Shown piece by piece: positions 48,476-61,463 of a stretch of 64,000 nucleotides of DNA. The notes beneath the pieces were generated by a model, which saw only the letters and a program-made list of their open reading frames with translations, did no database searches and was not told the DNA's origin. This DNA is from Rachycentron canadum (Eukaryota > Chordata > Actinopteri > Carangiformes > Rachycentridae). The DNA lies in assembly GCA_038496675.1 (NCBI GenBank), contig CM076671.1:4434107-4498106 (forward strand). The letters run 5' to 3'. Position numbers and translations under genes: made by a program. Each line of letters starts with the position of its first letter. Within the stretch, counting starts at the first letter, position 1.

Positions 48476-51400
48476 TCCTGAGTTTATATCTCTTTTAAAT
48501 GATGAGGCTCCCATTGTAGAAAAGGACATAAATGGTGTCTTTAGTGTGAATGAGGGTAACATGGAAACCTGCCTTCCTTACATGGGCATATAATATGTGG
48601 TTGCAGTCACAGTCTTACAGCCCCCACTTTTCTCTCCGTCTCCCAAATCTTTCTCAGTTATGCTGCAATTCAAGCCTTTTGTTTAATAAACAATTTGTCA
48701 GTGATGTATCGAACGCCAGCTCTAATTTGATTGTCTGTGAAATGTGCATGGAGGTGGCTGCCTGCTCTCACTCTCTCTCTGTCTGCACAACCAGCAGTGA
48801 TATTCTACCCTTTTTGTACCCTGCAGGTTTGTGTGTTTGTGCCGTGGTGCATTTGTTCGGCTGTATTTGTGTGTCTGTGTGTGCAGGGATGAGGATGGAA
48901 GAGCAATCCTTAAGGGTTTGCAATTACATCTAAACAGCATAATCGGACATGATGGATGGCTGTTGCCTTTCCACAGTGTCTAGACCTCAGCTCCACCAGT
49001 GCAACAAGGTTATAGAAGAGTGGGAAATGATGAAAGATTTAATAGTTTTGTTCTGCTTTATTCTGACCTGAGTCCCTGTTTCTCCTCTGAAATTCCCCTC
49101 CAGTGAACTGAGCGATATTTGGACATTGTCATCACAGACAGAATGTTTTCTGGAAAAATGAGCTGAACAGCTTCATTCTGCCATTTTACAGCAAATAGGG
49201 AAAGGTTTCAAAGAAATCGACTGTCTTGTTTTTCATTGTTTTGTCGTTGAATTGCCTTTCTCTCTTCTAGACAGGGAACAGTACAATATGAAAGTACAAT
49301 CTAAAATATTAACCAGACTAATTTGGACATCAGAAGCTTTAAAGGGAAAATTCTGGGCTAAAATGACCCATTACATATTTTACTGTAAATCCTTGAATTA
49401 GTTTTCATCAGTAGGTGGCACTGTGGGACCAAAGTTTCACCACACACAACCTGCTTTTTTGCAGCAGGTTGCAGCAGCTTAGATAAGAACAAACCACAAG
49501 TGCAACCTAGTAAGTGCAGGGTGGTAGGTACAGTGAGGTGTGTTGCTCTGGTTCTTGAAGCTTGGCTCTTTCTTATCCCCACTCAGTCCACTTCAGAGCC
49601 GAGCCAGAGGAGACAGAATGACATGGTTTATTTCAACCACAACAGCCTTGCAAATGAAGGCCACGAAGACGCCAAAATTAAGGATCTGAGGTAAGATGTT
49701 AAATGGACAGAATAATTGGGAGCATTCACTCTGGTAATTTCTCGCAAGGTTTTTGCAATTATCATGGACAATTGCATTCTATCACTGGCCAGGTGATTTC
49801 ATTGAAATGAGAGCTGATACAGTGCAAGACTGTAGTTGGCATGGAAGCTATTCATCAGTGAGAGGTTAGCTGCTAAAAGCTGGTGACTGTACAGTGGATG
49901 CACACACAGAGCTGTCAACAAGCTGAGAGGTAAATAAAAAAGGAGAGGTAGCCTTGTCAGCTGTACCTCGTAATTACCCAGATGGCCCATGTGTGTGGCA
50001 AAAAGTGAAAAACTGCGGTCAGGAAAGCAGCTGGTAAATGTGAAGAGAAGACGGGAGGTTGTCAGACATGGAGAACAGACATCTTTCTTACAGAGGTGGC
50101 GATGAATGAGGTCAGTCAGGAGCTGTTGCCACTCTCATTGTCCCCAACGAAGAAGACAGGACGGGGACGTATTTTGGAGGAGCAACAGCCGCACTCTTCC
50201 TTGCTTCCTGTCAAATGAATCTTTGATTGTGCTTGTTCATCTTGGCATCGTGACATCACCAAGCTGGCTTTTCCACGAGAGCCTCATTACTCACAATCCC
50301 AGAGGTTGACAAAGATGTTGTCATCACCTGAAACGCCGCCATTTCTCTCTCTCTCTGTTTTCTCTCCTTTCTCCTTCTCCGCCCTGTCTTTCTGCTTCGT
50401 TGATCAGGCAGGCGAAGCTGTCGCTCGGGAGCATCACACAGATGTTCAGTAAGGAAACAACTCAAAAATAGACATGATCCCTGGTAGAAATACACATTTC
50501 ATATCCTGGGTAAGCCAGTTGTTATTGTCACTGCTGATGCATAGAAGAGAAGAGAAAAGAAGAGAAGAGGAGGAGGGAGGTCTCACTAGAGTTCAACTCT
50601 CATCCTCCTCTGATCAACAGGCCCCTCATGCAGCTGAGTCCACCAAGCTCCAACTCAGACTCTGAACCTGCCAGAACTATTTCCTACTTTTTTTTTTTAT
50701 CTTAGTCCTTTTGATTAGATCGATATTTTTCCAGACATGACTGTCATCCTCTTGATTTAGAGATGAGAAAGACGTGTAAATGGAAAAGAGACGAGCTAAT
50801 CACCTCATCACGCTGTCGGTTCACTTCTGCTGCACTGAGAACAGTTTGCTCAGGCATCTGTCGTGAGGGAAAGCCCAGTTGTATACACGCACCCACCTTT
50901 CTATCCTGGTCTGACCAGCTTTAACCTGATATTCCTAGCAGCAGCATCTCCTGTTCTGCAGCCTCTGCAGCCCAGCCATTAAAATGCAAACACCCACGCC
51001 AATGTGATCATTGAAAACACGGCAGAAACAAACGACTTTGAGAAATAGCTGCTGGCAGAGAAATCATTCTTGCCCTAATGTCGGCAGCTCGCAGCTCTGA
51101 CAGTGAAAAACAGAGCAGAGAAGAAAAGTAGTTTCACCCCCCCCGATTCTCCCTGTGACATTCTGAGAGATATTTACCTTGTAAAGATCTTGACATTTCG
51201 CTGTGCGCTCTAATAACATCCTGAAATATGAATAAGAGTACAGAGAGTGGAGAGGAGCCCTGCAGAGCTTTTGTTAACAGGTATTGATTGATTCTGAAGG
51301 GGAAGGAGGGAAAGAGCGGGGGCCACATGAAGACCACGGGGAGCCACTCTTTACTGATCATCTGTTAACCTTGTCAAAAGATCTCACCCGTTACCTCTCA

Positions 51401-53850
51401 CAGGCCCGGAGCCTTCCTGGTGGTCATCACAGAGTCTGTGATTTCCTTATCAAAGGAAAAACATAATTCACGTTGGGCCGGTGATGTTAGACAGCTGAGT
51501 CGATATTTGGGTGCAACAATAGCAGCATCATTGATGTTGTCACTATGAGACAGGACCGACTAACTGAAATAATAACTAACTACCTTTGAAAAAAAGCTGT
51601 CGGCTCTCTCACCTCCTCAAGTCAACCTCTGGAGAAGCATCTTGAACTGATTCTAAACAGCAAGGGACTCATTACTGCAGTAAACATGTGATTTCTTATG
51701 TCTTTGTACGATCTTTACATTGACACAAAGAGACTTGTTTTGCAATTATTCCCCATGTGTGTTCTTATCTGCAGCCCTTTAATGTTGTGGTGATTTTACA
51801 TACACATTGATTGTAGGTCTTTACTGTAATTCTGTCTTCAAAGCAAACCAAATGGCCTTGTGATGGAGCAACATTTTGAAGTGAACTGAGCTAAATTGAA
51901 TTGGTTTTGAATTGAGTTTATCTGAGAGCCAGACGCCACTCAGCCAGGCTGCAGTTTCTGATGGCATCATGGGGTCAAACCGGGAACCGCAGACCATTGT
52001 TTGACAATGGAATTATTCACCACTGCTATATACATTACATGATCCAACAGGTACAAAATCTTTTGTGAGAGTTTCTCTGCTCACAGGATTCAAAGTCTGA
52101 GCATTTTCACTGTTTAAATCCCCACTGTCCATTCAGCTCCATTAAACTTTATATATCTCCAAGCTGTAGAGGCCAAAAATGATGTGAAGGTATGTGTCTG
52201 TCTTTATCTTTAACAAGAACCAAAGCTGTTTAACGTGAGCTCAAATTAAAGCCATCTAATGCTGCCGCTGTCATATCATGACCTGGCATGATCATCATAA
52301 GGTTTATGATGGGACATGTGACTTAGTCAGATTCTGTCAGATATGATATATGATATATAGGCTGACACTGTCATACAGTCACATTACTGATCTGATATCA
52401 CTTCGTTTTACCTGGTTTTATTTAGTCAATGACTTATGTAAAATTGAGCAACAATTACAACAGAAAACTGAGTGAAATCGCTTTAAAACAGATGTAACAG
52501 ATTTTGCTGAACTAAGACTCACTGCAGTCCAACTGTAAGACTTGATGTTGCTGTGATCACGAAGAACCGCAGGGAATTCAAAACAAGTGCATACATTACT
52601 GCATTTTATTCAAAACCTCCAGGAGCTTGAGATGAGTGCATACATTATTTTATTTTATTTTAATGACATGTAATTTGTTGCTATTTCCATGATACAAAAA
52701 AAGCAGCTAAATGTAATTACCGGGGATTGTTTTAAATAGAAGATAAATGGCTCACTGCAGGCTGCAGCTGAATCAATACTATACTACAGTTCGAAACAGT
52801 GCTGCATCATTTGCTGAAATTACCACCATTGATTGGTTGCTATCAGTCATTTTAATTTCATTTTAAATGACTGTAAGGAAGGGTAGAAAACTGTCTGGGA
52901 CATTTCTTTGTTTTACTGTATATTGGTTTTCTTTTGAGAGATATTAAAGAGGTGCTGCAGAAAAACAAAGTAAATTTCCTCCCTGGAGCAGTGTTGAATC
53001 AACCTGAGTAATGAGTGAGCTTTAGTTTTGGTTAATTCACTATAATGTAGTGACAATAGAGTTTGTTTTTTATCTGTTTTGTTTGAAGTCTTTTTAAATC
53101 TGTATTGCAGTCAGTTGTCTCAAGAAACTGCCTTAATTAACAAGTGACTCTGCTCAACTCAACATTTTCTGCATAGCTCAAAGCTCTAAAAACTGTGAGA
53201 GTGGGACGTTCGGGTATGAGGTCAAACACTCAAGTCAAATGCTGTGCTAATGAGCTGAATCATGCCATTGACCACCCACATGCTGTTGACTCTCAAGCAC
53301 CTATTGATTTTTTTGGCTTGGACAAGCTGTTCCTCCTCTGCCCACTCCATGACCTTCCATACTCATCTCTTCCTTGATCCTCCTCTTATCTTTTAATGTT
53401 TTCACTGACCTTTTCTTCCTCTTTTTCAACTCTAAACTTTCGCAAACATGACAGGTGTTTGACTTCTTGAGTTCTGCTCTCTTTTAAGGCGTGAATGCCT
53501 GGAGTTAGAGAGGATATCAGACAAGAAAAAAAAAGCTGCTGATTTAGTCTTTGGCAGCAACAATGTGTTCATTGTCAATCTGGGATCACCTGGAAGGCAG
53601 CTGGTCTTACCACAGTACTGCTGAGGTAGGACTTACTCCACCAGAGGCCCAGTGACACTTTGACCTTGAAAGAAATAGATATTTGTGGAGTGGATGGTAC
53701 ATATATTACCAAAAAGCCTACAAAAGGGAGGCAAACTTTAATACACCTGCTTTTAGGTGAACTATAGAGTCCAGCATCACAGGCAGAAGCAGGTCTTAGT
53801 TTGGTGGACTGTTCTGACCTGGCTTCAGTGATTCAACATGTTTTCTAATT

Positions 53851-53920
53851 TATTATTATTATTATTACTATTACTATTATTATTATTATTATTATTATTA
53901 ATAATAATAATAATAATAAT
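53851..53920. repeat. (ATT)n-(AAT)n trinucleotide tract with perfect palindrome
   Basis: An ATT array switches to AAT at 53,899/53,900. Bases 53,879-53,899 are the exact reverse complement of 53,900-53,920. Confidence 0.95.
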
Positions 53921-54388
53921 TTGTGACAGTCACAAAGTGCTGAAACCAAAATGTTATTCTCTTGCCTAGATTTAAATTTAGAGCTCCATTAATTACTGAC
54001 CATCTTTAAATTAGGATTTTATCTACATGTCAACACCATTATTCATTTCAGCGTATAGTCCTGCATGTGTTCTTTTAGCTGTGTATGTCTTACATGTATA
54101 GACCATTTAGAAACAGGAGTTAAGGTCATATACTACACATTTTTTATTTCCTGTACACTAGATATATAGTCAATACATATACTTTTAAAGTTTCAAGCAT
54201 ACAACTTTGTCAAGTCACCTATACAACAGTGTGTGTTTATGTGTGTGTAGATTGTGTGTTGCTGTGACAGGCTGATTTACAGGCCATTGGTGTGTTTAAT
54301 GGAGCCGATGAAGCAATGATCGCTCATCCAATCCTTTCTCGCCTTCTACCTTTTCTGCCTGGGCCTGATACCACCAGCCATCTCTTAG

Positions 54389-54394
<6 letters not shown>

Positions 54395-54422
<28 letters not shown>
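54395..54422. repeat. (CA)n microsatellite
   Basis: A CA tract preceded by CGCG. Confidence 0.9.
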
Positions 54423-54423
<1 letters not shown>

Positions 54424-54667
54424 CAACACACTCAACATCTATGTGATGCAAGGAGGTGGTCACACATATACCCCAAAGTCTACCCACACATAGGCACACA
54501 AATCCTGCTTTATAGGGGATAATCCAATGACAGCCAATTTGCTGGAGGGATATACTTTTTTTTTTATTTCGTTCTTTATTTATCCATCGCTTCTGCTTTT
54601 ACAAGGCAATTTGTTAGGTGGCCAGCTGGACGAGGCAAGTATTAACCTATGCTTCCATTACCATGCC

Positions 54668-54725
54668 CCCCACCCACCCACCCACCCACCCCAACACCAC
54701 CACCACCACCACCACCACCACCACC
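54668..54725. repeat. (CCCA)n followed by (CCA)n
   Basis: CCCA tetranucleotides (54,670-54,692) grade into nine to ten CCA trinucleotides (54,695-54,725). Confidence 0.95.
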
Positions 54726-55377
54726 TTCCCCCCACCTCCTCCTACTCTCCCCTGTATCCCCTTGCCCGCTCATCCTTTTAAGATTAAGCCGCCCCTCCAA
54801 AAAAAGGGGGTCCAGTGTAATCATGAAAGTGTCACATTTCAGCTGAGAGAAGAGGAATCGGTGGCTTCGGGGTCACTCTGAAATTCTCCACTCTTCATTC
54901 TCACTATTCATTTTTTTTCCCCTTTCTCTCTATTTCTTTCACCCATCCACCCACAATCTCTCCACCTCTTTATTATTTCCTCACCCCTTCTCTAGCTTCT
55001 GCTGCTTCTTTATTTATTTATTTCAATCTGTATCACTTCTCTCTGCTCTTGTTACTTCTCATCCTTGTCTTGCTTTTGTCCTCTTTTTCCATCTTTCTAT
55101 CTTCACCTCCATCGTCTTGTTATGCCTCCACCTCCCCTCCCTATCTCCCTCTCTGACAGTGGTTCAATAAGCAGTGCCTCCAGAGTGGTCTTGCTCAGTC
55201 AGTGGCCAATTACCCAGTCACACTGCCTCTCCTCTGGGACGGACAGGATTAGCAGGATCTGTCGTCTGACCAGCCACACACACTCACACACACATACACA
55301 CACACTCTGCCTCGGACACCTGTCACTTAGACGTGGACAGACAACCTGTGGGTTCTTTTTTGTCTGTTTTTTTAAAG

Positions 55378-55408
55378 AAAAAAAAAAAGGGGGGGGGGGG
55401 GGGGGGGG
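55378..55408. repeat. A11G20 homopurine tract
   Basis: Eleven A are followed directly by twenty G, then AGAGAGA. It is a candidate quadruplex- or triplex-forming site and a likely sequencing trouble spot. Confidence 0.9.
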
Positions 55409-56707
55409 AGAGAGACTAAGGCCTCACCATCCTTTTCTCCAACAGCCAATTTGACAGGCCAGTGAAGAGAGACACAGCGAGGCTGTGGAGAGGAGGAAAT
55501 GTATACTGTATCAAATGCATAAAAGCATAATACAAGCTCCACTGGTGCAGGTGGTCAGTGTGAGGTGTGGGTCAGCAGCGGAGCAACACTGAGGGATCAG
55601 ACCTCACCTGGAGCAGCTTTTTGCTCAAAGGCAGCCAGTCAAAGCAGCAAGAGGAACCTAATGTCACTCGCTCCTACTCTCCCCAAGGCTCAGCTTCCTC
55701 CCCATTGGAAGCTTTTCACTTCCGCATGGCCCTTTCACTGTTGGGATGTCAGCCACACAACAGTTTTGATAGCTCAAACAGCAGAGACGGTTAAAATCAT
55801 TCATGGCATTTCTGTTTGGCTCAGTGAGAATCAATCGGAAATGAGGAGAAATCTCGAGTTCACTCAAATTGCATTTATTTCGGGTGGTAGGCTGACCGCT
55901 GTGGTCCGACTGTAGCTGTACACACAATTCAGATTTCAGAGCGTTTTCAGGTTTGAAATAAGCACTTAGGCTTAGGAGACATTCGGATCATGTTTACTGT
56001 AATAACAAAGTGCCAAAAGTCCAAGAGGAGCTTTAACGGAAACATGTTCAATAATAGTCGGAAATGGGAAGCAAACAGTGGCCTCTGACTTTAATGTCCA
56101 AAGTGTGGCTGACTCATCCACCCACAATGACCTCCTCTTTCTACTGCTGTAACACTCTTGTATGGCACATACTATTTATAGGGTGACACTTTATAATACA
56201 GTACACAATTTACAGTGCAATTTTCACAACTGTTATGCATTTGTGTCCATTGGTCATGTTTTCTTCCACTGTACCAACATTTAAGTACCAGCAGGATCTG
56301 GAAATTAGAGCCTGTTTCATACAAGGTAATTACACAGTAAATCACAGGCCGTGTTATAGTATTACTGTATACCACTTCAAATTTGTGGTCATGTTCGAAA
56401 CAATGGGTCTTGGATTTTACGCAGATGTAAACAAAAGCAGGAATGAGCAGAAATGATGCAAGTAATCAGTGAGATATCGAAATCTAAGACTGGTTTGGCA
56501 TTTACGCTCAACATTTCAGTGACAGTGAGTCTACCACTGTACTTTATATTTCATACTTTTTATGTACATCCAATTAAAGTCATTTAATTCAGCAGTAATT
56601 ACTACAAGGGTGTGCCTGGCACATCCTGGACCTGGCCAAAGAGTTTGCGATAAATGTAAATATAAAGTTGTTGCTGTGATTGTGATTTCTTTGACAGGAA
56701 TTAATTT

Positions 56708-56730
56708 AAAAAAAAAAAAAAAAAAAAAAA
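56708..56730. repeat. A23 homopolymer
   Basis: 23 consecutive A on the plus strand without a recognisable element upstream. Confidence 0.85.
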
Positions 56731-59700
56731 GCCTTTCACAGTGACGTCACATTTGTGGATTATCCAGTGTAACAGGGACATTGTTTCTGGAAAGAGATGA
56801 TCCCACTGAATTGAACTGCAGTCCATTCATCCCCTAAATCTCAGAGATGGATATCTCTAAAGCCTGGACAAATAACACAGAAACTATCTGCACTTGACAA
56901 TAGAGGTAAATAAGAAAATGGATTTTTAAAAATTTGTTTTATTACAGAGAGTGCTAATATTTTTTTCTGAATGACAACTATAGGCTATTCTTGTTCTGTA
57001 GAAAGTACTGTATCTCGTTTTTCTTTCTTTTTATTATCTAAAAGTGTTTCTTTGAATAATAGTCGATGCTTTTGTGGTTGATACAAAACCAAAGCCCATT
57101 CCTCATCCCAGATACAATCACTGTCCTGTCTCCAGTATGAACAGGGCTTTAGTCAGGGCTCACACATTATTAATGTGTCTAAACCTTCCCAAAAATAACA
57201 CTTGTATGATTATTGTAACCTTTTTCTTTCCAGTAGAGAAGAGCTGCCAGCTTGGCCGAAGCTTCCACCAGAGGGTTAAGCACGTGGTGCACAGCCAAGA
57301 TTGGTTCAAACTGACTGAATTTCATTTGGAATTCAAGATCCTGAAGTTTCCAATGATACCAAATGTGTCAGACCGAATTATAGCGAAATGCACACAATAA
57401 TTTGGAAGACATGCAGAATTTTCCCTTTTGGCAGCCATGTGTATGTCAGTCTCCTGGGTTTTAATCAAACGCTATCCTTTCTGTGATATGCAGCAGAAAA
57501 CAGAACGTGTTTTTCTAACTTTGAGAACTGTTTTCAGTCCAAAGTCAAAAGCCTGTTAAGCTTGTCCAGGCCTAGGCTAGACTGCTTGGCGCTGGAATCG
57601 TGGCTGGTGACTTATTGGTTCCCTGAGGTTAAGGTCAGAGTCAGAGATTTGTCCTCTGGTTGTCTCAGTGCCGTGTGTACACTGCTTTGGTTACACTGGT
57701 TCTTTGAATGCCAACACTTTCTGCAGTGATTGAGGGACTTCAGCAACAACAGTCGCATGATGTGGCACAAGAGGGATGAGAATATTCCTGTGACCTTAGA
57801 AGTCGTTCCACTATTTTGGTCCAGACAAAAATATCTCAACAGAAATTTATCACCTGAGGTCATGGTCCCTAGAGGATATCTCCTGCTGACTCTCTGACGA
57901 TTCCTCTAAAATCACTCACTCAGTCACTCATTTAGTGAATTATCACAACATCTTCTGGGTGGATTAGTCTTTGGGCTTTACATTTAGACTTTTGGACCTC
58001 ATTTTTGTTGGATATCATTAAAGTGTACTCCCCACATTAATTATTAATTGTAAAGATACAAGATGGAGAATCTCTCTAAATCAGGTCCACCCTGCCCTCC
58101 CAGAATGATGCGACCCACGTGTGTGAGTCATTCAGTCGCCTATAAACCTTCCAGGATTTTTTCCTTTTGCCCCTCTCAGACTGTTTGCTGACACGGTGGG
58201 AAATGAGGCTGGAAATGATCTGAGGGAGAGCTGGATTCCTTCCTCTGTTTCAAAATCCCTCTGTGGGCCCTTTTGAACTCGCCAGCGTCCAAGGCTGGCT
58301 TATCCAGCCCCTTCAAAGACGCTGGAGACCGCGCGTTACATCTGGGCTGTGGTGACCACTTACGTGCTCCCTATACGAGTGGAAACAGAGAGAAATGTCC
58401 TCTAATCTCAGCCCTGCAGAGAGAGGCTTTCAAGTAAGGCCTGGCATGTTCCCTCTCTGGTTAGGGGAGAAAAAATACTTGCAGGATTTCCAGCAGGTAA
58501 GTGGCACCCCGCCTGTCGTCGCCTCGAGGATCTTATACAGAGGTCTTACAAATCCCCAAGGTTCACTGAACTCTGGGGAGGTTGTGTTGGGATTTTTTTT
58601 TGTCTGTGTCTAGAGTGAGGTTGGGCAGATTTCACTTTCAGCTCAAGCTTGTTCTCTTTAGATTTGAAGAACTTGATGTTCTATAAACACATCATATTCC
58701 TTTGCTTGGCTCTACTGTTTGAATTTCATTTCCAATTTACCTTTTCAATCCAATGAAGGAAAACCAAATCACACCTGTCTCAACTCTACACAATAGCTGA
58801 AGGATATTAAAAAGACAGAAAGATGGGATCAATATTAGCTATTTCTACCATTATGGGATTTAAGGTGTACTTTTACTGAAGTCCTCACTCTTAAATCACT
58901 CTGTCAAGTCAAAGAAGGCCCAACAGACGCATCTGACAACTTCTCATCTATAATCAGTTTATTGCTCACACAAAAAAAAAAGAAACAGTGCTCCTTACAG
59001 CAGCAAACGGGAGCCAAACAGCCTCGAAATTACTATCATTCCCTACCTCTCCTCCAAAAAGCTCTTTTTGATATTGACTGAATCAAAGAGGCGTCTCTGA
59101 GTAATTAAGTAAATTATGGCTCGGGCAGAATTGTAGACTTGGTTGAGAAACTGCGCCGTATGGATTCCTCTCTAATTACAAAGGAGAGCTGGACAGAAAT
59201 AGATCTTTCTTTCATCCTCAACCTTGGTATAGTCATGATGTAAGCTCGGACTTAGCCCCGTGATCGACCTGTGAGCCGAGAAACAGGGCCATGAGTTTAT
59301 TTCCATGCTCCGACTGCTTTACTCTGTTCATATTTATACTATTTCCTTGGGAAAGTGCAGTTTGGATTTAGTGAGATGGGAAAAGAAGACAAAAGACCGT
59401 ATGTTAGCGAATTAATGGGGATACATGTGCCTGGGATTAGAGGAAATTGATAGTCACAAGGTAACACATGGCCTTGACTTCAGGAAAAGAGGCAGAGTTG
59501 TACTCCTCTGAAGTCCCCACAGATGTACCTGTTTTTCAAATTATTGGAATTTTATTTATATCATTGTTAAATTTTACCTCCCAAAATGAAGGTCTCCTTA
59601 TGCAACATGAAGGAATACTTTATTTACTTACTTTATATATGTTTTTTTGGCCTAAAAAAGGTCATTTTTAAATATATCAAGACTAAATGGTTAAAAACAT

Positions 59701-60257
59701 TTTGGTTCCCCCCCCCACAACTTCTGCTCGGAGCTACTGAGGCATGAGTCATGTTTTTATGTGCACTTCAGAGCACTCTCCTGAAGTTAATGTTAAACAA
59801 ATTGTGGCCAAAAACTGGTTAAATTTTGAAAAAGTCAATATCAAGTTGAAGCATGAGACAACACTGGTTTGCTTTTTTAACATGCAAAAATAACCACCAT
59901 CTTTCCTTATCCACTTTTTAGTAAAGCAGAAGAGAATAAAATTGGCCTTCTGTATGAAATTTCCTTCAGAATACATTTTGGGAAAATAAGGTATTTCCTG
60001 AAAATACAGAGGACACCTGTGTCCTTCAGTAGCTTTGGGTCTGAATAAAGGGCCCTGACTGACTTCCTGACTTGCAAAAACACATTTGTGATATAAAAAT
60101 AGATAAATACTCTTTTAAATTTAATCAGCATTTTTAGATTCACTTCTTCTCCACTAAATAAGGTTTACAATGTATGAACCTCTTTGGTGTTAAATAATAC
60201 CTCCCTCAGGATCAGGAAAAACTGTAAATCCACCCCTCCTTCCCAAAAAGCAGGGCG

Positions 60258-60287
60258 CCAATCAAACAGTACGGTCTCCATAGCAAC
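60258..60287 (+). promoter_or_regulatory. Candidate CCAAT box plus RFX X-box
   Basis: CCAATCA at 60,258-60,264 is followed by GTCTCCATAGCAAC at 60,274-60,287, which fits the X-box consensus GTNNCCATRGYAAC. No exon is recognisable next to it. Motif match only. Confidence 0.35.
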
Positions 60288-61435
60288 AGTTATCCCAAAT
60301 CAAATGGTGGAGCATCTAGCGATGTAGCTGCTGCTGCTGGGTGGCGTCTGTCAAAACCACACAGTCATTACCTGTACCCCCGTTTCTTTGTATCACAGGC
60401 AATCACAGCCTATTCACAGTCTGCAGAAAGCAGGGCGCCTTTTCTCTCCCAGAAAGTGATCGAGCCTGGATTTTGAAAGAAACCCAGCGTGGCGCTTTCC
60501 TTGTGACAAGTTCAGAGCACTTTCTCCTCTTCCCACCTTCTCCTTGTCATTGATCGGGGGGGCTCTTTTCACCACGCCGAACGCCTCCCTCCCACTACAG
60601 AATCAGGTCCAGGCTGGTCAAGTGAATAACAGCCTCTGTCTCGCAATCATGCACTGCAGTGAGTCTGCTCCGTAATGACAGAAGTGACACCTTCATCACC
60701 AAAATCTTCACTTATGGAAAAAGATTCAAATTGGGGCATTTAGGTTAAAAAGAGCTTCATCCCTTCATACTGTGCTAGCTGGAGGAATACAAAAGTAATT
60801 TCTCTTCTCCCTGATCCTTCATCTTCCCCCAAAAGTACAAGGCAGTGCAAAAGTTCCAATAACCTGTGTAACAGGGTGATGGAGCTCAATTTTTCGACCA
60901 AGACATTTTTCTCACTGTGTCATTTTTGCTTTGTTGAACTGCTCCTCTCTCGGACACTTATACCCGTTTCTCATTTCCAGCACAGCCTGAGCTTCAGTCG
61001 GCATGATGGGAACATCTTGCGGATGCTCAAAGCCGGGCTTTTCTCCGACCCAATTCTGCATGCAAATCAAAGCTGGATCAATCTGTGATCGTCTGATGAA
61101 CTAATTATGCAGTAATTGTTCTGGTCTAGACCACTGATCCATTGTATGAGAGTGGCTCTTTGTGTCTTTCTAGTGCTGATTGAGAATGATAATTGGGTTT
61201 TTTGATTGGCAGAGGGGCAATTTTGATCTCCCTTTTCTTCTTTGCCCCTGCACATGTACACGTAGAAACACACCCACACCCTCCTCCCCTCCCACACACT
61301 CTTCCCACCCAACCCACTCTCTGTTCATCCTTATTGAATGTCAGAGACAGTTCCATCCTGCCAGCCCAACTGGTATGGAAACCTTTAAACAGGTTACTGA
61401 GGGTTAAGTGATGAGGCAGGACGGCTGTGCGTTTG

Positions 61436-61463
61436 CAATTAGTGAATTTGCATAACTTAATTG
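61436..61463 (+). promoter_or_regulatory. Candidate octamer plus homeodomain cluster
   Basis: GCAATTAG, the exact octamer ATTTGCAT (61,446-61,453) and CTTAATTG lie within 28 bp. This arrangement is seen in POU/homeodomain enhancers. Motif match only. Confidence 0.35.
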
